Shown one piece after another: positions 1 through 6,511 of a stretch of DNA of 6,511 bases. The stretch is taken from positions 5,401 to 11,911 of the forward strand of contig DANL01000005.1 of assembly GCA_002499865.1 (NCBI GenBank), in the 5' to 3' direction. Both the position numbers and the translations under genes were made by a program. The notes beneath the pieces are model-generated. The model was not told the DNA's origin. It searched no databases and worked only from the letters and a program-made list of their open reading frames with translations. The DNA comes from Euryarchaeota archaeon UBA121. GTDB taxonomy: Archaea; Thermoplasmatota; Poseidoniia; Poseidoniales; Thalassarchaeaceae. The number at the start of each line of letters is the position of its first letter. Position 1 is the first letter of the stretch.

Positions 1-233
1 GTAGACGAGAACCCGTTACAATCGTCACCTTGTTGGGTACTGAGTGATACTGCGGCATCATCATCACCAGAATTTTGGACAATAATCGTATATTCTGCCG
101 CTTCATCTGCTGTTGCCTCAGCAGAGCTAGGGTTTGCAGAAAGATTGATGTCTACATCGGCTGAAACTATTGTGGCGGACATGCTCAGGAGCATTACAAC
201 GGTGAAAAAAGTGAGCGACTTCCTTGTGACCAT
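1..233 (-). CDS. Secreted protein with NEW3/CARDB-like Ig fold, N-terminal fragment (3' end outside window)
   Basis: Only the first 77 codons are present; the reading frame is open at the window edge. The ATG at 233 begins a classic signal peptide: MVTRK, a hydrophobic core (residues about 8-22), then a likely signal peptidase site after Val-Ser-Ala25. The mature part starts DVDINLSANP and contains YTIIVQNSGD (residues 48-57), a strand-turn pattern typical of NEW3/CARDB-type Ig-like domains that pack on the outside of the cell. One cysteine (Cys72) is visible. No Shine-Dalgarno sequence precedes the ATG; the only other in-frame start nearby is a GTG four codons upstream, and the ATG gives the more natural signal peptide. 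The gene lies 64 bases after the protease gene on the same strand and may be co-transcribed with it. Function is unknown: it could be a surface repeat protein or the start of a larger enzyme. Export is well supported; the domain family is inferred from a short stretch. Confidence 0.75.
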   Translation of the reverse strand, partial: MVTRKSLTFFTVVMLLSMSATIVSADVDINLSANPSSAEATADEAAEYTIIVQNSGDDDAAVSLSTQQGDDCNGFSS

Positions 234-297
234 CGTATTTCGCACTATACCGACCCTCTAAGGTCTTCGCACCCCATGACTGCTGGAAATGCGGTTG

Positions 298-3200
298 TCA
301 GGCCTCTACTAGGTTATCGACATCTGCATCGCAGTGAAGGCATCTACCCATTGAAATAATGTCACATCCGGTAACTTGGCCTATCTTGTGATACCTTGCC
401 CCACATAATGAGCATGCCCATGCATTCCCAATCGTTGTATCGGTGCTACATATCCAACATGGTACTCCGCTCTCTACTATGCCGGCGTCTTCCTGCTCGC
501 TTGTATGTCTGCCAGTGGCCTTATTCTTGAGGAGGCTCATTGGATCTCCGTTGGTTCTGACATATGCGAAGGCACCCAGTCCTGCAATTATTGCTAATAG
601 TAGAGTACCCAGTATTAGTGGCAGATATCCTTCCAGACCCGAATCACCACCGAGAGATGGCTTGACATCAACGGGTATTTCGAATGTGGAACCCTCGGTA
701 TCTGGAGCATTTATCAAGTTCAATGAGATTGTGCCATCACTCCCGCTGTGAGGGGTGAATTCTAGAATAATACTGCGAGATTCTCCGGGACTGAGTACAA
801 CTCTGACTCCGTCAATGGCCCTGGCCTCCCAAGAGCTCGGGGCGACCACATCTAAAGTGTGGGATATGTCTGTATTGCCAGTATTGGTGACATCTATCCT
901 GTAAGAGGAGGAGTATCCTTCGTGTGCTATGGGTTCTGTATTAAGATTCCAAGATAGCCTGGGCGCGTTTTCGACAAGGAGTGATTTAGTATCTCTAATC
1001 TCTATTCCATCCCCCTCCATTACTAGGGTGATAACTGGTTCAGAACCAGCAGGCTCATCTTCTGGAATGACCACTATGCACTCGATGATGTCTGATTCTC
1101 CTGGGGACAATGAGGATGGTGATAAGCAGGATGATGACCATCCTTGATTTGGTAGCTCTAAATTGGTAGATGGCCTCCAGACTCCTGAGCCTTCGTTCCA
1201 GACCATCCAGTGTAGATCGAAACCTGGGTCTCCGACAGGATGGGGTCCTGCTCCTAGTATTTCGCTGGAAGAGGAACCATCAGGAAGGTACACCTGATCG
1301 AAAAGAAGTCTCGGAGAGGCGGCAGATAAAACCTCTATTGAGGTATTCCAGTCGATTTTGAATCCATCCGAAGTGGCCAATCTGATTTGGACTAACCCAC
1401 TCGAGGCTAGTCCATTTCCTTGCAGGCTCATGGACCAATCTACAGACTGTCCGGCAGGAGAAGTAACCGGGTTCATCTCAACAACGTTCCAACCACCTGG
1501 TGCTGACATTAGGTAGGGGGTCAGTTCCCAATCTCGATTTCCAAGATTCTCGATGGAGAAATCAACAATCAGGAGAGAATCAGGAGATATGTCCTTTCTT
1601 ACCTGTCCCGGTACCGGAGAAAGGGACACATTGTCTACGGGTCCAACGATTAGGAATATATCCTGAGTCCATGAGATAGAGCTAACTCTTGAATGTACAA
1701 TAATTGCGGCTTCGAACGTCGTCCCAGATGGTATCATCGCTCCGGGCGAGTTGATGGTGATATCGACTGTCTTACTGGATCCTTTCTGCAGTGTTCCGGT
1801 TGACCCATGAGATGATCCTTCAAATGTCCCAATTGAGTCAAGACCTAGGTGCCATCCTGCAGGAGAGACTAGTTCAACGTCATATGATTGAGCACCATTC
1901 CCATCGTTAACAATAGTAATCTGTGTCTTGGTCTGTTCGAGAGGGCTGACTAGAATCTGCTCATTCAACAATTGTACGTTTGCGTCAGCCAGTACGGGAA
2001 CTTCGAAGTAGAGTGTCATTTCTGAGAGTACATCGTTCTCTACATCGTATCCGGATATAGTCATGGAATAAGTGCCAGGAGGAGGGGGTGCTGGGTGTAC
2101 CATAGTCATTCCAATGGAGACCTGTTCGGTTGGCATTAGGTTGAATGTGTTCGAAGTGAATGACTGGAACCAGCCGAATTGAGTGCCATCTTGCACCCTG
2201 GTAGGAGAAGAGGCAGATATAGTGGCATTAGTTTCGAAGAGTGCGGTATTTGTCAGTGTTAGATCCCATGTTGAGGTTGTAGAAGTAGGGTCGACCAGGG
2301 TGAGAGTATCCTCAAGTGCGGAGACCCTGACTCCGGGAGCGCTGACAATTACTATCTCTCCAAAATAATTATTGGAATCTGACATTTCATCAAATTGATT
2401 GTTCGGATCGATGAAGAACTCGAAAGCAGAATCACCTTCTGTTTCGGGGGTCCAGGACCAGAATAGCTCCTCTGTTTGTCCGGGTGATAGAGATACCAAC
2501 TGCTCTCCTAGAAGAGCGGAGTCGACTCTCGCCATGACTGGTATGTCAGTGACTGATCCTGCTCCGATGTTCTTTATCTGTACTGAAACCTGTACTTCTT
2601 CGCCGACTTGTGGAATAGGAGTGGATACACTCATTGAGTCTGGAACGAATGTTGGATCTGGACTGAGATCATTGACATTATGCCCGCGTACGGCTATTGA
2701 GAATGGTTGCCATGTTCTTGACCCTCCATGTTGAGAATCCTTGACTCTGATTGTCCAAATCCCTTGAGCAGTACTGTCAAGAGCTACGACTTCAACATTA
2801 TTCACTGAGTCCTTTGAACCGCCTTGGGTAGAGCGCCCGTTTGTGAAAACATTACCCTTGTAGGTGATGCCGTCTGGAGATATCAGCTCTAAGTCTAGAT
2901 CGTTCCTTAGCTGAATGGAAGAGCTTGATGATCCAGGGTAATCAGACCAAGTCAATACTGCCTTGAACTCCTTTCCAGCGGTATTGACATCGAAAGTATA
3001 CTCAATGACCTGCCCGCTCCTAATCCTAGATCTGTCGTCAACGAAAATTCCAACTTCTCCGTCAGGAATCAATGAGTTTACCAAATCTACTCTTCCCCAA
3101 CCCTCGTCATCGTTTGGAATATCACGGGCTCCCATGTCCTTGGCCCCGAGAATTAGTAGGGCCTTGACCAGTGATCCTTGTGGTGCCTGTCTTCCAATAA

Positions 3201-4779
3201 CTTCTGTGAGATACTCCCTTACAAGTGCGGATGATCCAGCGGCCGCTGGGGTGGCCATTGATGTACCGCTATATTCCATGTACCAAGTATTCGACCACGT
3301 ACCTCCTGCTGAGGTGGCCTCCTGAGATTTGCATGATCGTACATAGTCTCCCGGTGCTACGATATCGGGCTTAATCCTGCCATCATCCGTAGGGCCTCTG
3401 CTACTCCAGTAATACATCTCATCTGGAGCTCCACTGTATCTGTTCTTATGTCCGCCAACTGTGATAACGTTCTTTGCGGTACCTGGAGGAGAGACTCCGT
3501 CATTCCTTTCATTACCGGCGGCAAATAATACAGTCATGCCATCATAGGACCAATATTGATCCCATGTGGAAGTCCTGTCATCTGCATCTTCTGATTGGGT
3601 AGAATATCCTCCGAATCCACTCTGAGATCCCCAACTATTGGTATGGATTCTAGCTCCTGCATTGTATGCAGAATTTAGCATTGAGTTGATTCCGTAGCTA
3701 TACAGAGCACCAGAATCGTCGTCTTCCATTGCTTGAAAGTATAAATCGGCTTCAGGGGCAACTCCTTGGTAACCCCCATTGCTCCTGAACCCAGAGCCTA
3801 GAACAGTACAGGCTACGTGAGTCCCATGTCCATCACTCAAGTCGGCTGTGGAAGAGTCTCCAGGGGTAACGGAAGTAACACCTGAGAGTCTACCAGTGAA
3901 ATCTCCGTGATCGCCATCTAATCCCGAGTCTCCTACAGCAACAATCTGACCACTACCGTTTAGGCCTGTTATGAAGGCATTTTCCACAGTATTGATTCCC
4001 ATATTTATCCTTGATTGGTCGTTGTGGAGGACTAACGATGGCAATGGAGAAATATATGAAACAGAGGGAATTGAAACTATTTCGGATAAATTATCGAAAG
4101 ACGTGCTTCCCCATATAACGCCCTTCTCAGGAGACCATGGATCTGTCAGGTAGTCCATGGCAGTAAGCAGTGAGTCCTGTAGTCCTAATCCTGAATCTTC
4201 CATTCTGACCATATCATCTCCTTTCCAACCTATCACTTCTACCATGAAGTTAGAAGATGACTGGTGATTTCTCAAGGATTGATGAATCATTAATCCGCTT
4301 GGAACGTCATGAATTGCTACAATAGACTCCATTTCCTGCAGTCTCTCAAGTGCTTCGGCTGTACCTTGAATTAGGAATCCAGAGGGAGGTATCGTTGATC
4401 TGATAGATAGTCCCTCAATCTGTAGAATATCCAACCTAGAGTCCCAAAGTCCAATCTGACCATCGATAATTGCTAGAGCTAGATCTGATCTTGGTAAAGA
4501 AAGTGAGTAGTCCATGTAGGTACTGGGAATCAATCCCTCGGACGTGTAGGTCCCTATAGTGGAATGGGCAATAGCTTGCCTTGCTTCTTCGGACCCCTCA
4601 AAGATTAGTGGTGCCCCTAGATCTCGGATACTATTGGAATCGGGTGAAATCTCTACTCTCTCAATTTTGGGACTCAGGTCTTCGAATTGATGGTCAAATG
4701 AGTCGTCTTCATCGCCCAAAATTGGCAGATATGATAATAGCAAGACGGCGAGTACGAGGACAACGGCGCGCTTGGTCAT
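298..4779 (-). CDS. Membrane-anchored S8 (KP-43-type subtilisin-like) serine protease with CARDB/NEW3 stalk and C-terminal zinc finger
   Basis: Predicted cell-surface endopeptidase. Numbering is from an upstream in-frame ATG at 4812; the start chosen is Met12 (4779), just after a GGGGGGAG site. Residues 12-33 are a signal peptide. Residues about 107-175 and 188-263 look like two related prodomains. The S8 domain (about 285-580) has the full catalytic set: Asp295 (VAVGDSGLD), His329 (DGHGTHVA), oxyanion Asn434 (AAGNE), Ser518 (GTSMATP). Residues 583-710 match the beta-barrel that follows the catalytic domain in KP-43-type proteases (LTWSDYPG, NDLDLELISPDG, NNVEVV, GIWTIRV). Then come a CARDB domain (718-825), five NEW3/Ig-like modules (828-1385), a membrane helix (about 1395-1417) followed by basic residues, and a cytoplasmic tail with Cys1452, 1455, 1467, 1470, His1475, Cys1483, 1491 and 1494, likely binding two zinc ions. 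The prodomains suggest self-processing; the substrate is unknown. The protease assignment is very secure, the tail's role is not. Confidence 0.96.
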   Translation of the reverse strand: MTKRAVVLVLAVLLLSYLPILGDEDDSFDHQFEDLSPKIERVEISPDSNSIRDLGAPLIFEGSEEARQAIAHSTIGTYTSEGLIPSTYMDYSLSLPRSDLALAIIDGQIGLWDSRLDILQIEGLSIRSTIPPSGFLIQGTAEALERLQEMESIVAIHDVPSGLMIHQSLRNHQSSSNFMVEVIGWKGDDMVRMEDSGLGLQDSLLTAMDYLTDPWSPEKGVIWGSTSFDNLSEIVSIPSVSYISPLPSLVLHNDQSRINMGINTVENAFITGLNGSGQIVAVGDSGLDGDHGDFTGRLSGVTSVTPGDSSTADLSDGHGTHVACTVLGSGFRSNGGYQGVAPEADLYFQAMEDDDSGALYSYGINSMLNSAYNAGARIHTNSWGSQSGFGGYSTQSEDADDRTSTWDQYWSYDGMTVLFAAGNERNDGVSPPGTAKNVITVGGHKNRYSGAPDEMYYWSSRGPTDDGRIKPDIVAPGDYVRSCKSQEATSAGGTWSNTWYMEYSGTSMATPAAAGSSALVREYLTEVIGRQAPQGSLVKALLILGAKDMGARDIPNDDEGWGRVDLVNSLIPDGEVGIFVDDRSRIRSGQVIEYTFDVNTAGKEFKAVLTWSDYPGSSSSSIQLRNDLDLELISPDGITYKGNVFTNGRSTQGGSKDSVNNVEVVALDSTAQGIWTIRVKDSQHGGSRTWQPFSIAVRGHNVNDLSPDPTFVPDSMSVSTPIPQVGEEVQVSVQIKNIGAGSVTDIPVMARVDSALLGEQLVSLSPGQTEELFWSWTPETEGDSAFEFFIDPNNQFDEMSDSNNYFGEIVIVSAPGVRVSALEDTLTLVDPTSTTSTWDLTLTNTALFETNATISASSPTRVQDGTQFGWFQSFTSNTFNLMPTEQVSIGMTMVHPAPPPPGTYSMTISGYDVENDVLSEMTLYFEVPVLADANVQLLNEQILVSPLEQTKTQITIVNDGNGAQSYDVELVSPAGWHLGLDSIGTFEGSSHGSTGTLQKGSSKTVDITINSPGAMIPSGTTFEAAIIVHSRVSSISWTQDIFLIVGPVDNVSLSPVPGQVRKDISPDSLLIVDFSIENLGNRDWELTPYLMSAPGGWNVVEMNPVTSPAGQSVDWSMSLQGNGLASSGLVQIRLATSDGFKIDWNTSIEVLSAASPRLLFDQVYLPDGSSSSEILGAGPHPVGDPGFDLHWMVWNEGSGVWRPSTNLELPNQGWSSSCLSPSSLSPGESDIIECIVVIPEDEPAGSEPVITLVMEGDGIEIRDTKSLLVENAPRLSWNLNTEPIAHEGYSSSYRIDVTNTGNTDISHTLDVVAPSSWEARAIDGVRVVLSPGESRSIILEFTPHSGSDGTISLNLINAPDTEGSTFEIPVDVKPSLGGDSGLEGYLPLILGTLLLAIIAGLGAFAYVRTNGDPMSLLKNKATGRHTSEQEDAGIVESGVPCWICSTDTTIGNAWACSLCGARYHKIGQVTGCDIISMGRCLHCDADVDNLVEA

Positions 4780-4782
4780 CAT

Positions 4783-4790
4783 AACTCCCC
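4783..4790 (-). promoter_or_regulatory. Shine-Dalgarno site of the protease gene (decides the start)
   Basis: On the minus strand a GGGGGGAG-type purine run ends two bases before the ATG at 4782 and five bases before the ATG at 4779. The second spacing is the more usual, so Met12 (4779) is favoured; it also places Met-Thr-Lys-Arg directly before the hydrophobic signal-peptide core. The upstream ATGs at 4812, 4803 and 4794 lack a comparable site. A leaderless transcript starting near 4812 cannot be excluded, since archaea use such starts and an AT-rich stretch lies about 25 bases further upstream. Confidence 0.65.
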
Positions 4791-4835
4791 CCATCCTGAC
4801 CATTTTGAGCATATGGGTTAACTGAACTCAGATTA

Positions 4836-5396
4836 TCATAGAATTTGCAATGGAGGCCTCATTGTGAATAGCTCTAGAGTCCACTCTCCGACCTCCATGG
4901 TATTTTTCTCGTAGATACTACCGCCATAGTAGTCGTATGTTAGGATTATCTCGATAGTGTAATTCTCCCAAACCGACTCCCCGTTGACAATCATCTCCAA
5001 TTCGTCCCCTGCAACTGACTTGTGTGCAGGTATTCTTTCCGATTCAAAGTGAATCCTTTGTATCTCAATATCTTCAGAATCAATGAACACTAGATCCAGT
5101 GAAACCGATTCAATTGCTCTGCTACCCTGGTTATTTATCTCGGATAGAACAATATGGCTAGATCCTGCTTGTTTGTAGATTACATCTACTGATACCCTAT
5201 CATAAGGAACCAGCCAAACCAAGGCAATTACAGATGCTGATAGCACCAGTAATGCGGTTATTGAAGCGAAAATAACCCTGAAGGGAGAGATTTGGCTAAT
5301 CCTGTCCTCAATTTTTTCCAGGGCGTCATGAGCAGTTTTCTCTTCCAGAGTCTCCTCTGGGACTTCGGTCTGTCTGAGTCTTTCGAGAAGTCCCAT
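4836..5396 (-). CDS. Single-pass membrane protein of unknown function, 186 aa
   Basis: Not recognised as a named family. The N-terminal 38 residues are charged, rich in Glu and probably helical (EETLEEKTAHDALEKIED), and should lie in the cytoplasm. A single strong membrane helix spans about residues 39-64 and ends in VWLVPYD. The remaining roughly 120 residues alternate hydrophobic and polar residues like a beta-sandwich (VSLDLVFID, YTIEIILTYDYYGG, WTLELF) and should face outside; Asn145 lies in an N-Y-T glycosylation sequon. There are no cysteines and no catalytic motif. The start is well fixed: ATG at 5396 shares its A with the TGA stop of the gene before, and a GGGAGGGA site lies just upstream. 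The tight overlap implies translational coupling and a shared role with the preceding beta-rich protein. The outer domain resembles FxLYD/LEA-like beta domains only in general character, so that is a guess. Confidence 0.9.
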   Translation of the reverse strand: MGLLERLRQTEVPEETLEEKTAHDALEKIEDRISQISPFRVIFASITALLVLSASVIALVWLVPYDRVSVDVIYKQAGSSHIVLSEINNQGSRAIESVSLDLVFIDSEDIEIQRIHFESERIPAHKSVAGDELEMIVNGESVWENYTIEIILTYDYYGGSIYEKNTMEVGEWTLELFTMRPPLQIL

Positions 5397-6511
5397 CAGC
5401 TCCCTCCCAAGAAAGTTGCAATCAGTGTCATTATCCCAGAAGAAACTGGCTCGACCACCATGATATGCTGAGTGTCTCCTTCAAAGCCTGGAATCATATT
5501 CAGAATTGAAAGATCAGAGGCCAGGCCGTTGATACCAATCGTGGTCGCAGTAGGAATCCCGGAGGTTGTCTGTGCGTCTAGGAGAACGCCCCTTAGATCG
5601 AATTCCTGACCTGCCACCTCAGCGGTTGCTCTCGCAGAGATGATTATTCTGCCACCTTGTACTTCTGAGAGCTCTATCACTGGATACCCGGGCAACGTAG
5701 ATGAAATCCTGCCTACCTCATGGATGTGTATTGTAGCACTTTTCAGGTTCTCTCCAAGTGCCTCCATTTCCTCCATGGTGACAGGAGGAGTAGTTGGGAT
5801 ATTGCTCGATCTAATGTAAATCGTTTCTACGCCTTCTCCTCCAGAGCGGATATTCAATCCAAATCCTTCGGCAGGCTTAATCTGTAAGCTATCAGTCATT
5901 CCTTCTGCGAGCAATATTATGTCTCCCTTGGTGTTTATTGCCCTTCCAAAGGCTTCTATGTATAGCGACATTCCATCCCCCGAAGCTCGATAATCCAGGA
6001 TTGGTATTCCTTGGAAAGCTAGACTTTCGGTAATATCAAAATTTGTGTCGGGCTCAGTTGTTAGATTAATTGACCCTGGTACATCAGTTAGGAAAATTGT
6101 CGCTGGCCACCATGCAGAGTCGAGCCACTGCATCTGCTGCATCATAATCGAGTTGATTCCAACACCATCGTCTCTAAGATAAAGATCCGGGACTGTCATA
6201 TCTATAGAAACAGCAGTTCCCAGACTTGCAGTGATGTCAATAACCTCAGGAATCTCATCAATCATTATCTCTGTACGACTTCCAGCATCTCTGTTAATCA
6301 GCAGAACATGTGCCCAATCAAGTCTTTCAGTCATTGAATAGTGTGCAGATGTGGAGACCTCCGTGATACCAGCAACTGTCTCGAATTCGAAGGTGGCGTC
6401 AACTAGCATCCCAGTGGGAGTTCCCACTTCCAAGCCATTTAGAGTCAGCAGAAGGTCTTGACCGTTAATTCCTCTAGCTTGGATCATCATTTCACTGTGT
6501 GCGGGAATCCA
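5396..6511 (-). CDS. Beta-rich repetitive protein of unknown function, C-terminal fragment (5' end outside window)
   Basis: The frame stays open to the window edge: upstream of the first in-window ATG pair (6490) seven more sense codons (WIPAHSE) follow without a stop. That ATG has no signal peptide after it and only a weak purine context, so the real start is probably outside the window and 371 residues are visible. The sequence is almost wholly alternating hydrophobic/polar strands broken by Gly, Pro and Asp turns, with no cysteine. Counting from the 6490 Met, degenerate units of about 40-55 residues recur around 60-102, 129-172, 188-230 and 316-335, each with a hydrophobic strand, a small turn often ending in (I/V)P, then a second strand. 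The last 15 residues (SSGIMTLIATFLGGS) are hydrophobic but short for a membrane helix. N-L-T at Asn142 is a possible glycosylation site. It is translationally coupled to the single-pass membrane protein downstream, suggesting a joint envelope function. No enzyme motif is seen and no family is claimed. Confidence 0.85.
   Translation of the reverse strand, partial: WIPAHSEMMIQARGINGQDLLLTLNGLEVGTPTGMLVDATFEFETVAGITEVSTSAHYSMTERLDWAHVLLINRDAGSRTEIMIDEIPEVIDITASLGTAVSIDMTVPDLYLRDDGVGINSIMMQQMQWLDSAWWPATIFLTDVPGSINLTTEPDTNFDITESLAFQGIPILDYRASGDGMSLYIEAFGRAINTKGDIILLAEGMTDSLQIKPAEGFGLNIRSGGEGVETIYIRSSNIPTTPPVTMEEMEALGENLKSATIHIHEVGRISSTLPGYPVIELSEVQGGRIIISARATAEVAGQEFDLRGVLLDAQTTSGIPTATTIGINGLASDLSILNMIPGFEGDTQHIMVVEPVSSGIMTLIATFLGGS
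5401..5408 (-). promoter_or_regulatory. Shine-Dalgarno site of the 186-aa membrane protein gene
   Basis: The minus strand reads GGGAGGGAGCTGATG, where TGATG joins the stop of the upstream gene to the start of this one. The GGAGG core is complementary to the usual archaeal 16S rRNA 3' end and is well spaced from the ATG. It lies inside the last codons of the upstream gene, so a ribosome finishing that gene can restart here directly. Confidence 0.75.

Noticed and set aside
252..265. Short inverted repeat (GACC, six-base loop, GGTC) between the protease and the downstream gene
   Set aside because: A four-base stem without a following T-run is expected by chance and is not a convincing terminator or operator.
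443..1361. Plus-strand open frames of 63-102 codons opposite the protease gene
   Set aside because: They lie wholly antisense to a protein with clear conserved domains, have no ribosome site or recognisable motif, and show low-complexity Ser/Pro/Arg content typical of antisense frames.
2183..3325. Plus-strand open frames of 61-120 codons opposite the protease catalytic, beta-barrel and CARDB regions
   Set aside because: They are antisense shadows of strongly conserved protease coding sequence; no independent support.
3971..4784. Plus-strand open frames of 60 and 67 codons opposite the prodomain and signal-peptide region
   Set aside because: Antisense to the protease N-terminus with no start signal or domain.
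4830..4848. AT-rich stretch on the minus strand that might be a TATA box for the protease gene
   Set aside because: It overlaps the end of the upstream gene and fits the archaeal TATA consensus poorly; it could serve a transcript starting near 4812 but is not strong enough to annotate.
5396..6490. Treating the ATG at 6490 as the true start of a complete 364-residue protein
   Set aside because: The frame is open upstream to the window edge, no signal peptide follows this ATG and the sequence there already looks like mid-domain beta strands, so a 5'-truncated gene is more likely.

Overview
The window reads as part of an archaeal chromosome. All four genes lie on the minus strand, so transcription runs from base 6511 towards base 1, and every product looks like an exported or membrane-bound envelope protein. 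Secreted Ig-like repeat proteins, a KP-43-type subtilisin carrying CARDB/NEW3-like modules and a C-terminal zinc finger, purine-rich Shine-Dalgarno sites and moderate GC content together suggest a marine planktonic euryarchaeon of the Marine Group II (Poseidoniales) type. That placement is inference; there is no rRNA or other marker gene here.

In transcription order: (1) 6511-5396, the C-terminal 371 residues of a cysteine-free, beta-rich protein of unknown function whose start lies outside the window. (2) 5396-4836, a 186-residue protein with one membrane helix, sharing one base with the gene before (TGATG) and preceded by a strong Shine-Dalgarno sequence. (3) 4779-298, a roughly 1,493-residue multidomain subtilisin-like protease with signal peptide, two prodomain-like segments, S8 catalytic domain (Asp295, His329, Asn434, Ser518, numbered from the upstream Met at 4812), KP-43-type beta-barrel, CARDB domain, five NEW3/Ig-like modules, a membrane helix, and a cytoplasmic finger with eight possible zinc ligands. 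(4) 233-1, the first 77 residues of another secreted protein that runs off the window.

Genes 1 and 2 are almost certainly translationally coupled. Gene 3 follows after 23 to 56 bases, depending on the start chosen, and is probably in the same transcript. Gene 4 follows after 64 bases with no convincing promoter or terminator between. A plausible reading is a surface-protein cluster: the protease works outside on proteins or peptides and is held by a long Ig-like stalk, while the small membrane protein and the beta-rich protein are envelope partners of unknown role. The most unusual point is the RING/PHD-like Cys4-His-Cys3 ligand order on the inner tail of an outward-facing protease. No RNA genes, mobile elements, CRISPR arrays or long repeats were seen.
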